A stretch of 64,000 bases of DNA from Stropharia rugosoannulata (lineage: Eukaryota > Basidiomycota > Agaricomycetes > Agaricales > Strophariaceae): NCBI GenBank assembly GCA_028532985.1, contig JANCIK010000001.1, forward strand, positions 2,294,001-2,358,000, in the 5' to 3' direction. A program made the position numbers and the translations under genes. The notes under the pieces were generated by a model that saw only the letters and a list, made by a program, of their open reading frames with translations, did no database searches and had not been told where the DNA came from. Of the stretch, positions 46,090 to 57,136 are shown in pieces. The number at the start of each line of letters is the position of its first letter. The first letter of the stretch is position 1.

Positions 46090-47895
46090 AGTTGGATACC
46101 CGTTTTGAATTTATTGACTGATCACCATTTTTTTGCAGGACATTGTGTGGCACAAATCTGATGCATCTTTACCATCCCTCCTGCTTGCATTGCCCACTGG
46201 TTTCCGAATGGATTTCCATACAAATACCTGGCATATGTTGAGTGGTTCACACCATTTTCGTGGGACCCATTTGCTCAAAATCCCAAGATGTTCGGAGTCA
46301 GCTGCATCCATGCAAACAACATGTGTGTAGGGACCATTGTGCCACTTGTAACTGTGTGCTGCAGTACATCAGGAAAATGACTTTTGTCCCCAGGGGCTTT
46401 GTATCTCCCTGGCACTGCCTTAGAGATCCTAAGGCAGCCAGTGTTGAATATCATGTGTTCATGGACTTCCGGTGCTAACATGTACATACAAAGCTTACCA
46501 TCACAATGTATCCTAAATTAGACCTTGACCAGAATATACACATTCTTCCCTCACATGCCTGAGCCCAGGTGCTTTGTGTCCATTCCCACACCAGGATAGC
46601 TGGCTAGTCGATCTGTTTGGACAACCCCTTGCACCTGCAACACCAGCAGTGTGCTGTACACCCCCCTTCCTAGGCCCCTATCTCAGCAACAGTGACAAGC
46701 TGTTTCTAACAGCCAGGGCATGCAAAGCAGCCAGGGCCCTTAGGTGCACTCAGGGCAAGGTCCCTCTGCAAACAACCAGGTACAACTTTCCCAAGGCAAT
46801 CCAGGGCAGCTCAAGGCATCCTAGGATCCACCAGATGTGCCTTGTATCATTCAAAGATGTTTAGATATAATGCCATTTAACAAGTACTATTCAAACTTCT
46901 TATACAAAACAAGTTATATATTGTCTCTAACTAGACTAGATAATACAGTATTCATGTAGATACATATAATATAACACAGTGATAGGGCACTTATGACACA
47001 TAGAACAGTCCCCTGGTACCATACATAATAGTGTAACCAGGATCTAAATATATACTATACACTATACTCTTGTTCCTGAGGAATCTATTTTAAGGTATTG
47101 ACCATACCTAACAGACAGAACCAGTTTCTAACAATGTACTGTGGCCTACAGCTCTATTCTGCCGGAATCCAAGCTCACAGCCACAGTCACATCCCGGTAA
47201 GGTCCCAACACCATGCCAGTCAGAGCCCTGCAAGCCCCGACAGCACCAACTGTCAGTGCCCCATCATAGCCCACCTTCCTTGACTTCTGCTGCATGGCCC
47301 TTGTCAAATAAAGTATTGGGACCATTTTGAATATGCCTTACAAGTGTATACAAGCCTACTTGTCAATAATTTCATTGTCAATCTTCAAAGAAACATATCG
47401 CACACCCGACCATCCAGACAAGGTTGGCTCGGCCCCGAACACAATTTTTACATATACAATCAATGGCTATGGTTGGGAAACTTCTACTCCAACTTTTCTG
47501 TCTCTGCTACTAGTTGACGTTGAAGGACAGATAATCTTTGCAATCCGTCTATACATAGTTCCCAGCATGCTTTTTCCATCAAGAATTGCTGTTTTCGGGC
47601 ATTGGTTAACACTGATAATTTTGTTTGGAAATCCGGTCCAAGGTCCATATCATCAATCATTTTTGAGGTGTCGCAGATATCTTCCCATGGGCAGGTCTTA
47701 ATGGATAGTTAGATATACTCCTATAATTCTTCCATAGCAGGGACCTATGTATGAACTGGGAATTGCTGATGTAATGTCTGTTACTTGATCCAAATTGAAG
47801 ACAGGGAACTTTGGAAGCAGTAGGGAGTCGGAGTCAATGTTAGGTTGTCTGATAGTCTTCTTGGGTATAGCTGTTGTGTCCAGGCCCGTAGAAAA
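46090..47895. other. Mostly noncoding, possible transposase remnant near 46200-46480
   Basis: A plus-strand frame near 46205-46370 reads PYKYLAYVEWFTPFSWDPFAQ, which recalls the C-terminal region of basidiomycete DNA transposases, but it soon meets stops. 47330-47890 has minus-strand frames (DMDLGPDFQTKLSVL...) that may belong to the gene at 47896-48423. Otherwise nothing. Confidence 0.3.
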
Positions 47896-48423
47896 TTAAG
47901 CTTGAGTATCTTTGTATACCGTGAATTCACTGTTTTTATTTTGACCAAACCAATTACTGCACAGAGGTTGTCTGATTGCTTCATCAGAGTCAGACACATG
48001 TAGGACAGTTGTGATTGCTCTCAGACTCGAAATTTCAAGCAAATCATTGTCAATGTCGACAATCCTTACTGGGCTTGATACTTTGATCTTGTCATTGCTG
48101 CTTTCTTCAACCATTAGTGATATGTTATCCTTGTAACCCAGGATTGGAATCAGACTGGAAACCTTGATTTTGTCATTGCTACTTTTTTCCAGGTGGCTAG
48201 CCTTTCTTTTTAAGTTGCCTACATCATACATTATAATATGCACCATTCCATCAATATGTATCACGTACAATATGCCATTTAGAAACTGGTTACACGAAAG
48301 TAAGAACTGGAAAGGACAGTATTTATCAATTGCCAGTCGGAGGTATGCCAACATGCCGGGGATACCAGGGAGATGCCAGAGCGCACCCGGGGATACTGGC
48401 AATATCCCGGTCAGATGACGCAC
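47896..48423 (-). CDS. ORF of unknown function with a duplicated 11-residue segment
   Basis: 175-codon minus-strand frame. SSNDKIKVSS occurs twice about 25 residues apart, each after an acidic residue, from a short DNA duplication. No known domain. It could be one exon of a longer decayed gene extending to 47330. It is divergent from the gene starting at 48595. Confidence 0.35.
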   Translation of the reverse strand: MRHLTGILPVSPGALWHLPGIPGMLAYLRLAIDKYCPFQFLLSCNQFLNGILYVIHIDGMVHIIMYDVGNLKRKASHLEKSSNDKIKVSSLIPILGYKDNISLMVEESSNDKIKVSSPVRIVDIDNDLLEISSLRAITTVLHVSDSDEAIRQPLCSNWFGQNKNSEFTVYKDTQA

Positions 48424-48594
48424 TTTGGCCCTGTTTGGCTGCTGTTGAAATATTCAGATTGCTGCTGGTTTCAACTTGTAACAATCTTTTTCTCCACGCC
48501 ATTGTGTTGCATGCCTCTGCTCCCTCTCACTCATTCATCCTGTCCTCGGCCTCATCTATCTGTTCATACCTCTGCTCACACCCCAATTATAAAA

Positions 48595-50231
48595 TGTCAT
48601 CCTTGATGAATACTGACCAGGCTTTCCTTGCATCACAGGCCAAATTTCACAAGGTGTTGGTTGATATGTGGGTGCACCGAGATAGGACCACATTGGAGGG
48701 GGAATGGAATAGCATCTACAAGCATTCATCCAGGGTAAGTACCATCTTATTAGATCATAATATCACTCACTAACACATGTATTCGGCACATTCTAATTCA
48801 GCTCCATTGGACAAAGAAAAATAGGCCAACCACCAGATGGACAATCATCGACTATGTGTATCACTACAGCCTTTCACTGTCGGAATTGAACAAATCAATG
48901 TTGTTCAACAATCTGAGCATGCAAATGTCATTGGGTATGAAAACTATGCTCACTATGCAACAAGGAGAGCTAGGGGTGGCAAGAGAGAGATTGTTTGGCG
49001 GTAAGTGCTCTACAAACTGTATATATATGTTCTCATAATGGTTGCACATAGATCATAACATCCTGACATGGTTCCAACAAGCCCCAGGTACAAATAGAAC
49101 AGCAATGGCATCACAGGACACAAGGGAAGGCAATGAAGGCAAAGCAAAGGGCACTGAAGGAGAAGGCAGTGCTGCTGCAGCAGGGAAGGTTGTTGCAAAG
49201 GTGGCACAAGGAGAAACAAAGACCAAGTTACAGAAGGAGTCGAAAGGAAAGGGAAAGGAAAAAGAAATCAGTAAGCCAAAGACACAATTTTGAAGACCCA
49301 ACTTTATGCAATATTTTCCAGATGTTGATGGTTGGGAGACTTTGGCTGAACTTGATGCCGAGCAAAGGAAAAAGAGGCATAGGAAGGTGAGTATACGAAT
49401 CATACTAAGACATTTGTTAACAAGCTTGATAGGTGTTTAAATCGAAGCCGACTGTTGGCTCGGAGGACGACCAGGAGGAAAACAAGACACAAGTTGGAGG
49501 TAGTACTACAAATCCTCCAATGGCACCAACTCCGGTGAAGGTAGTCAGCCCTCTGAGCCATACCCCTCCGAGACTGCCAATTGAATCCACAAAGGGAGAC
49601 GAAGTACAGGAACCAAAGAGAGAGGAGCATGACGTTGAAATGGTGGACGGAGCTGTCAACGTTGTGATTCCATGCAAGAAACAAATCAGTCAGGCACCCA
49701 AATGAAATGTCAAACCTGAAGTTTGGATTACAAATGCCAGCACCAGCCACAAGCCAGAGGTGCTGTGGTGTATGTCTTGTATTACAAGGAAGTCAATGCA
49801 ACAGAAGTGGAATGACACAACTGCTGACGACGACAACACACCCAACTATGCACTGTTGGAGAGGGCAAAGGCCCGGAGGAACTCCCATATTGTTGCCACC
49901 CATGAATGTTGCAAATGCTGTGCAAAGGGCTCTCATGGCTGCTTCTATCCTGATAAGCATACCCTCAACCAGCGCTTGAAATACAAGAAGCAGCGTGGAG
50001 GGCCTATTGCCTGTATGTGTTGCAAGAAAATGAAAGTCAAGTGCGAGGTCAATGATTCTCAAGCCAGTGGAACAATGAACACCAATGTCATAACAGATGA
50101 TGGCTATGACAGCTCACCAACTTCCGACTCTGAATCGGACATGACCAACAAGGGCAAAGAAATTGAGGAGGGGGAAGATGCTACTGAGTGGGTTCCACGG
50201 AACAAGTCTAGACTGAACAAGAATCCACCGG
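48595..50231 (+). pseudogene. Spliced gene of unknown function truncated by element 2
   Basis: Starts MSSLMNTDQAFLASQAKFHKV; an intron (GTAAGT..TTCAG, 48735-48801) leads to LHWTKKNRPTTRWTIIDYVY, then further exons: a Lys/Glu-rich linker (49050-49290), a Pro-rich acidic part (49433-49705) and a Cys-rich end ECCKCCAKGSHGCF / CMCCKKMKVKCEV (49900-50045), followed by an acidic Ser-rich tail. The frame runs into the LTR at 50232, right after CCGG, so its end is cut off. The cysteine pairs with a basic KMKVKCEV stretch resemble a zinc-cluster DNA-binding region. Confidence 0.5.
50228..50231. repeat. CCGG target sequence at left end of element 2
   Basis: CCGG directly precedes the LTR TG, as at the solo LTR. 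The partner copy is beyond the window. Confidence 0.7.
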
Positions 50232-51444
50232 TGAGAGGTCTACTGCGTAGCTAGACTCGAGATCACAAAACACAACACACACACACCCAGCAGAGCGAGA
50301 TCCTATCCTTTAGATCAAGCGAACACCCTCAACTAAACGGCTAGTATAATCTATGCTCTGCTCTGGTTCCTGTTCTGGGCGTGCGATGCACGCACCTCGT
50401 GTCCTCTAGTCTTTGTAATAGCAAGTAGTGCCTGCAAGTTCGTTTGTAAGGAGGGGTTTAATTCTAGTAAATCTTGGATAGAGTCTGGTTGCCAGAGGTG
50501 CGCACTAGGCAAATGATATATGAAATAAGTTGTTTTAGCAAACGGCTTCGCTGCACGCACTTCCGGGTCCGGTGACCTCGTGCGATGCACGGACTCTCCA
50601 AAGTCCAGAAATCCAAGACTCTCCAAAGTCTTTCACCTGGCAGTGCAGTCTCACAGTCTAAACACTACAGTGCAAGTTTTCGTACATGGCTGTACTGACT
50701 CCTCACTGAGCTCTCCAAGTGACCCGGTGGCCAGAAGCTATCCAAAACTCCTATGATTCACAAACACTTCACAGTTAAAACCCTAACAAAAGCTAAACAC
50801 AGCCCACTGACGGCCTGGGACAGAATCCAGCACACAGATCTAGTGGGTAGACAATTGCTTAAATTACTATAGACAAGGATACAGGTTTATATGCGATGCA
50901 TGCATGTGTACTAATCGTAAGGTAAAGTAAATACTAGCAACGCATGGCCAAAGGTCCGTGCATCGCATCCGGGCTTCTCCTCTAGTATCCTGGCCCCTTG
51001 GCATTTGCTGCGCACATGTCGTTCATTCCCTTGGGCTTTTGTGCGTCTTTTGATGCGCACCGCCACGGTCACATGATGTGTGGACTTAGACAAATTCTGC
51101 CTTTGCGATGCACACATATGAGATGCGCGCACAGCCCTTCACACCGCCCTTGGTACTCGCTCAGCTGTACTCACACTGCACTTCGCTGGTGCTTAACTGT
51201 TCTACGCCTCTCCGATCGCTCGCACGGATGACCAGACTATGCACTTTAGGCTGTGCAGCTCGCTGACCGATCTCTCTCGCGATACGGTGCACGCAGGCGC
51301 TTATAGTCATGATGCTTGCGCGCTGATAGCTATAGACTATGAGACAGGCTCAACTCTAGTCCCTCTTGTGTTTTCCCGTGCGCAGCTATCCCTTTAAGGG
51401 AACTTCTGACGGTTTTCGTCCGTAGCCAAAAAGCAGCCCTGTCA
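50232..51444 (-). repeat. Left LTR of element 2 (1213 bp)
   Basis: Starts TGAGAGGTCT, ends CCCTGTCA, next to the polypurine tract. Close to the solo LTR, more distant from the element 1 LTR. Contains GATGCA-type motifs (for example 50380-50395, near 50583, 50895, 50955 and 51105) and no CCGCTG. Confidence 0.94.
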
Positions 51445-51994
51445 TCTCCCCCCCACTAAAATCTTGACTGTCCTCAGTCAATCCTAGATGCACGCATCCC
51501 ATCTTTGATTGTAGTTCACCATTACCCTGTTTTTCCTGCACTACAGCTCAGTTACTGCCTTACACGGTTACTACAACACCTCCGCCCGAGTCACCATTCT
51601 CTATCCATCCTCTTTGCTTCCCTTTTAGGTATCCCTGCCCGACTTGTCTTGACTAGTTTATTTTAGGTAACTGCCACTGCACTCATACGTGCACCGTACT
51701 TCGCACTGACTTCCTTCTTGGGTCATTTGCCTAGTCAGGTCTTTTCTTTTCCTTTTCTGAACTTTTCTGGACCTTCTTTTGGCGTTACGCTGTTCTAGCA
51801 TATTGCTGGTAAGTTTACTCGACATGCACTCATCGCCGTCCGCTTCTCTCATACTCCAGAATTTTCCTTCGCCATTTCTCCAAACTTATATATACCTCCC
51901 TGAATTCTTTTCAGCCCATCTCTCCTCTTCTCACCCTGCCCTTCTTGCTGCTTCCCTTCCTTTTTAACTTACTGTGGCATCTCATCGCAACTTC
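51445..51994. promoter_or_regulatory. Polypurine tract and leader before element 2 gene 1
   Basis: TCTCCCCCCCACTAAAA and CTGTCCTCAGTCA copy the block at 909-947 in element 1. The rest to 51994 is a pyrimidine-rich leader with no gene. Confidence 0.65.
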
Positions 51995-54000
51995 ATGGCC
52001 TTCAACCTGCACAGCTCCCTCCGCAAGCAGAAGACCGCCGCCCGCGAGCATGAGCTGTCCGATCACTTCAGCCGCCTCTGTCCTGCCCTCGCACAATATG
52101 ACATGTTGGAAGACCTGAGTGCACGCAGCGAGCTGTCGCCAACTGACACTGTTCAATTTCACTCGCTGCGCAAACAGTTCGGGTTTGCTCTCGAGCATCA
52201 CCTTATCGCTTTCCCCACCGACGCCTCCCATCATGCAGGGATGCACGAACTTATCCTGCTCCTCTCTTTGCTCGCCTTTGAAGATGACGACCCTGTGTTT
52301 GGCTGGGCTTCCTCCGATCCCACTCAGCGCACCATATGGTATACTGAGTCAGATCTTGAGCCAGTGAGTAGTTATTTCTTCGTGCTGCTGCACTGCGCTC
52401 ACGCTTTCCTAGCTACCATCTTACAAGCGTGCATTCCTTACCGCGTTCCCGCCTGCCTGGACCCCTGGAGCCGAGCCCGAGCCCTGCCTTCTCTACCTCC
52501 CTCCTGAGGTGAACGATCTCGACGTGGAGATGACCAGTCCAGAGACAGAGGCGGTGGGTCCCGCCAAGACGACACACGCGCCCCCGCCCGTGCCGTCTCG
52601 TGCTTCGTCCACCCCCCCACCTCCTTCTCCCTCGCCAGCGCCTCCTGCCCTTCCTGCTCCTGCCTCTGCAGCGCCTGCCAAGCGCAAGCGCGCCTCGCCT
52701 GTGCCCCTTTCGTCGTTACCAGTCCCTCCCGTGCCTAGAGCGAAGCGTACGCGCCCCGCTACCACTACTCCCGGTAAGGTTTCTCTCCTTGATGGCCTCT
52801 CCCTTTTACTTGACACGTTTCTAGTGGCACAGGAGGCTGTGGCAGGGCCCTCTCGTACGCACACCTCTGCGCCCGCCTCTTCCTCCTCTCGTGCGCATAC
52901 TCTCGTCGAGCCTTTGCTGCCCACCTCAAGCGGACTGCCAGTGCTCTCGCGTCTCGAGGGCGTGGATTCTTCTAAGGTGGCATACAAGTCCACCTATCCT
53001 GTCTATAACCTGCTACCTGGCATCTATTCCGCCTCCCTTGCCTTGGCTGGCAAACCTCTTCCTTCTGCCATTACTATGGCCCAGCTTCCTTCTGAGAGTC
53101 AGTTAGACGCTGCAGTTGTGGTAGGTTCTCTCTTCTTTTTACTTTCTTTTTCTCCTTAGTAACTTATTCTCTTTTGTTTTTATCCCCATAGCCTGGTTTT
53201 GCATGTTCCTCATGCGACTCTTCCCCTGGTACTTCCAAGTCGGCCCCCCATCAACTCTTCTGTCTCCTCCGCGGCCCTGGCAGGAAATGCGCGAAGTGCC
53301 GTCTCGATAGCCGTGGCCCTTGCATGCAGGCTATGACCAGAGCCGAATTGGACCGCGCTCTTGAGGGGTTGTCTGGTTGGTATCGGACCTCTCCCCGCGG
53401 TGCGCTCATTTTGATTCTTTTTGTCTTTTTCTCACTTATCTTATTTTATTTTATTTAGAACTTCGCTCTGCCTTTGACCGTCTCGAGGCATTTGGTCAGC
53501 AAGCGCACGCTCTAGAGGAATCACGTCGCAGCCTACAACGCCTGTACTTTGCTGAGCTAATTCAGCTGGTCCAGCTGGCCCAGGCCATGTCCGTCACCCT
53601 TCCCACCAATGTCATTATTGGCTCTCGTTTCGCTGACTGTGAAACGTTCGACGCCCTGCGCTCGATGAACCTCGAGGCCCTTTGTGCTTCATACGATGCG
53701 CTTTGCCAGCCTCTCGACTCCGAGCAGCACCTTGACTTTACTCCTCTGTCCTCTTTCTACAACCCCGCGCACCCTTGTCACGACCCCACCACTTTCGTGC
53801 CCGCTCCTGTGCCATCTGTAGCCTCCAAGGTGTGCCCATCAACTTCCTCCAAGGCGAAGTCGTCCAAAGGAAAAGGGAAAGGGAAAGGCAAGGCCCCTGC
53901 TCGTCCCTACAAGTCTGCTCCTACGGTTGTTGATGACGCGAGCCCCAAGGCTTCTGCTGACGAAGAAGTTGGTGACAGGGGCGATACTATGGAGACCTAA
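51995..54000 (+). CDS. Element 2 antisense gene 1 (608 aa), zinc-cluster-like
   Basis: Exons 51995-52363, 52413-53120, 53192-53399 and 53459-54000 keep frame to TAA. The cysteine pattern is C-x2-C-x15-C-x8-C-x2-C-x7-C (about residues 364-403, ending GRKCAKCRLDSRGPC), nearly the element 1 spacing. It also shares SKVAYKSTYPVYNLLPG, RLYFAELIQLVQLAQAM and GSRFADCETFDALRS. The intron at 52364-52412 is absent in element 1. A further GTAAGG..CTAG segment (52774-52824) is 51 nt without stops and may or may not be spliced. Family not recognised. Confidence 0.8.
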
Positions 54001-54066
54001 GTCTTGCTGCGAGGCGTGCATTTTGGCGCTGGTTTTCTCTTATGTTTCCTTCTTGTTCCCTTCCTA

Positions 54067-54093
54067 CTATTCTATCTAGCATATGTAGAATAG
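54067..54093 (+). other. Conserved stem-loop after element 2 gene 1
   Basis: CTATTCTA and TAGAATAG pair around the loop TCTAGCATATG, identical to the element 1 loop at 3417-3427. Three stem pairs differ from element 1, all compensated. Confidence 0.75.
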
Positions 54094-54425
54094 CTTTGTT
54101 TACTATTATATGCTATCCAATTATTCTCTTGTTCCTTTCTTGTGTGATCTTAAGTTCTCTCTGCCTTTTTAAGATGTCTACTAGCATGGTTTCTTTTGAG
54201 CGGCTACCAGTGCCATGTGCGCATATGACCCGTGTCCACTTGCTTGTATCTGCCCACTAACTTCTGCTCCTGTCTTTTTACAGTGGGCGAGCATAAGTGC
54301 GATGCACGCATATGAAAGACATGCATGTGTGTATATGCCAGTCAGCTTTTACTTCTGCCCTGAGCTCTTGTTCTTCCTGCCGTATCTCCTTAAGCACCTA
54401 GGTTTATCTCTGCTTGGCTAGGCCA

Positions 54426-54460
54426 TCTCTCCCCCCCACTATAAATTCAACTGTCCCCAG
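54426..54460 (+). promoter_or_regulatory. Internal polypurine-tract/promoter block before element 2 gene 2
   Basis: TCTCTCCCCCCCACTATAAAT followed by CTGTCCCCAGTT; TATA box at 54440-54446, 45 nt before the ATG. Same position as 3824-3862 in element 1. Confidence 0.6.
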
Positions 54461-54484
54461 TTCAGAGCTTCTTTACTCTCTGTT

Positions 54485-54965
54485 ATGGCTCTCTGATATC
54501 AGCGCACCGCTGTTGCTCACCAATTCACTGTTTTACTGAGACAACTCGCTGTTCATGTGGAGCTCGCAGAGGACTGCGACAACGGCCCTTTTCACTTTCC
54601 TCTACAGTCTGCTCAGTCCCTCGTGCGCACACTGGTAAAGTCCTTATGTTCATGCAAGCGCTTCCTCTGCTGATGTTTTCCTCCAGGATCGCATTACACT
54701 GCCTTTGTGCTTTATCGATTTCAATCGCCAATTCCTGTCTTTAGTCATGACGATCGTGTTTTACGAGGGCCGTGCTCAGCACAGATTCAGCGATGATCAT
54801 TTCGATGCACGCATGCTCAGCAACGCTGCTCTTCACATTCTCGATCGGTATAGCCATCTTGGCATGCCTTTTCACAATCTCCCACCCTCGGAACCAACAG
54901 GGACCGCCATTCTAGACACAGATCCCGACGCTGCCCTTGTAGTAGATGATATTAGCTACGATTGA
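54485..54965 (+). pseudogene. Element 2 antisense gene 2, early stop
   Basis: After ATG GCT CTC there is a TGA at 54494-54496. Behind it the frame continues YQRTAVAHQF, homologous to element 1 gene 2, through exons to 54634 and 54687-54965 (279 nt, same as element 1). Everything else is well conserved, so either translation begins elsewhere or the gene died recently. Confidence 0.75.
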
Positions 54966-55036
54966 GCCCGTGTGCGGCTCTGATGGATCGTTTAGTGCTA
55001 TATATGATCCTTCAAATGAACATGTCTTTTATCATC

Positions 55037-55584
55037 ATGCCCTCCTTTGATACCGAAAGTAATCTCCTTCAACGCACAAGGTCCGATCCTTCCTTCTTGC
55101 GCTTAGCTGCTCTACCCAAGCGGGCGCTAGCTGATATTCCGCTCGATGATCATGAGCGCGTCTGCTGCATCTACCTAGGCGCCCTTCATTTTATTCTTGA
55201 GGCTGCAACTGAACTGCTGCTTCCCATGACCATCTGCCTAGACATGATGCGTCACGTTCAAGACCATGCGGTGCGTGCATGTCCCCATTCTCCAGCCTTT
55301 TTGTGCGCAGCTCTGACATCCTTGTAGCAGGCTCTGGCGCTGACCGAAGCTACCTGCCACTTGCTCCGCATCTCGCACTTGTGCGCTCAGCTTCACTATA
55401 GCGAGCTCGTCCTGCGCTTGTGTGGTACTACTGATGCAGAGCGCTACGGCACCCTCCCTCACTCTGAACACTTCCAACAACTCCACTATGCTGCCCAGGT
55501 CTTTTACCAGGAGGAATTCTTTCCTGTGGGTCTTTCTCCTTGTGCGCTGTGCTGACCCTGACAATCACTTCTTAGGATGTTTAA
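55037..55584 (+). CDS. Element 2 antisense gene 3 (145 aa)
   Basis: Exons 55037-55270 (234 nt, as in element 1), 55331-55525 and 55576-55584 (Asp-Val-stop). Shares LHYSELVLRLCGT and LHYAAQVFYQEEFFP. A TAGCAG acceptor leaves a one-codon choice at exon 2. The TATA box lies 38 nt upstream. Confidence 0.74.
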
Positions 55585-56085
55585 TTCCCGAACTGACATT
55601 TTGCTGTCTTTCCATTGATAACTATCTATAGTCATAGCTAGCATCTATTCCTTGGTACATGTGTCATGACCCTGTATTTGCAATAAGACTGTTGGGTAAC
55701 ATTGTTATGCATTTTCGGCATCAATCCCAAAACAGATATCATTTTGCCAAACGGGGAAAGACCTGCATCTCTTCTGATGCGCGCACTCTTTTGCTGCAAT
55801 GCGCACACGATCTTCCCCCTTTCTTCTCGTTGCTATATGGGCTCTTGTATTCAGGTCCCTTCCACCCCACTCAATCTCTGTGAATGTAACGTTGGACAGG
55901 TATAGCCCTGTGCTATGACCTGTCTGGACCCTTTTGTAAAGTCCCTCCTCTAACTCCTTGGGCCTGCTGTTCGGTCAGTCACCAGCTGTGCGCAGCACTG
56001 ATCAACCCAGCGAATACTATATAAGACGCTCGCCGTCTCTGTATGAGTGCACTGCACTTTATTCCTACTGTTCTCAACCACTACC
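55585..56085. other. Intergenic region with TATA box of element 2 gene 4
   Basis: No gene seen. TATATAAG at 56018-56025. Confidence 0.5.
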
Positions 56086-57009
56086 ATGGCTACTACTCAT
56101 GCTCCTCTTTTTAACTTCACCAATGTCAAGCATCAACTCTCGCTGATCCAGGACATTCGTGGGTTGGCCTCTGCCACTCCTGCGAATTATACTGGTAGCT
56201 TGGAGCTGCTTGCTGTCGATTTGGTGTGCGCACCACGCGGTTCTTTTGTTGTATTTTACTGACTTCGTCTGGCACGATTGCAGAACCGCTGGCGCGACAT
56301 GCACAGCGGTATCACTCGCGTTATAAACAACAATGAAGCTGTCGAGATCCTCAATGAGACTCGCACCATATATACGTCGCTCGAGGCTGACCACCACATT
56401 CACTCCTTCTCCCCTGCCGCCAATGCATTTATCAACTTGCATGAACAAGTCCTCAAGGCTAAGGCTGCTGCTTCTCGTCAGCGCACCCATACCCCTACTG
56501 GACCGGTGTGCTCGTCTTCCTCTCCTAACCCTTTCTATACTTAATCTCCTTTTTGGTGCGTGCAGTGCAACATTCGCGTTCTTACGTGTTCCACAACTGC
56601 GGACCTTGAGACCGCCTCCGCGCCTGGAGGTACTACATCTCCTGACTCTGACGATGACAAGGTGTGGCTAACCTTGGTCTCTTACCAGACATTACTAACA
56701 ACCACTCTCTTGCTAATCTTTTCTAACCCTTCTCCCTCAGGCACTTCTCTCGTTTTGGACAATGACAAGGTCAATGCTTGTCTTGATGCCGCCGCTAACC
56801 TCCTTAAGGAACCCCTTAATACAGGTAACCCTTCCGAGTTGGTGACGCGCCGCCTCATTGGTGATTTACAAGCCGAGATCATTTGCAATCTCCACAAGGT
56901 CGACTTCATCCTCAAGCGCCACGCGCTCCTCATCGAGCAGCTTGTCATCTTGCAGCGCAGCCTCGACATTACTGGCGTTACTGCCACCGAGGACAAACCG
57001 GCCCAGTAG
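56086..57009 (+). CDS. Element 2 antisense gene 4 (about 267 aa), shorter version
   Basis: Exons 56086-56223, 56284-56505 and 56566-57009. The first two match element 1 in length. Exons 4-5 of element 1 are absent; the GT..AG-bounded stretch 56662-56740 is in frame without stops if retained, but shifts the frame if removed. The intact reading therefore keeps it, turning a former intron into coding sequence. It ends KVNACLDAAANLLKEPLNTG...DLQAEIICNLHKVD, as in element 1. Confidence 0.72.
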
Positions 57010-57086
57010 ATAGCCTGGCTCAATGTGCGCTGTGCGCCTTAAAGGGGCATCTGTAGCTAGCTCTCTTTGTATTCCCCATCTTCTTT

Positions 57087-57107
57087 ACCCAATATATTAT
57101 ATTGTGG
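57087..57107. terminator. Convergent 3'-end signal in element 2
   Basis: ACCCAATATATTATATTGTGG, the counterpart of 6817-6842. Confidence 0.45.
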
Positions 57108-57136
57108 TCACTTTTCTTCCTACGGTGCTCGCACAT

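Noticed and set aside
46205..46480. Firm call of a DNA transposase C-terminus
   Set aside because: Only one short motif-like stretch (AYVEWFTPF) in a frame with stops; kept as a low-confidence note.
49900..50045. Retroviral CCHC knuckle
   Set aside because: Cysteine spacing does not fit C-x2-C-x4-H-x4-C.
52774..52824. Additional intron in element 2 gene 1
   Set aside because: GT..AG borders exist, but the stretch is a multiple of three without stops, so it cannot be decided; left as coding.
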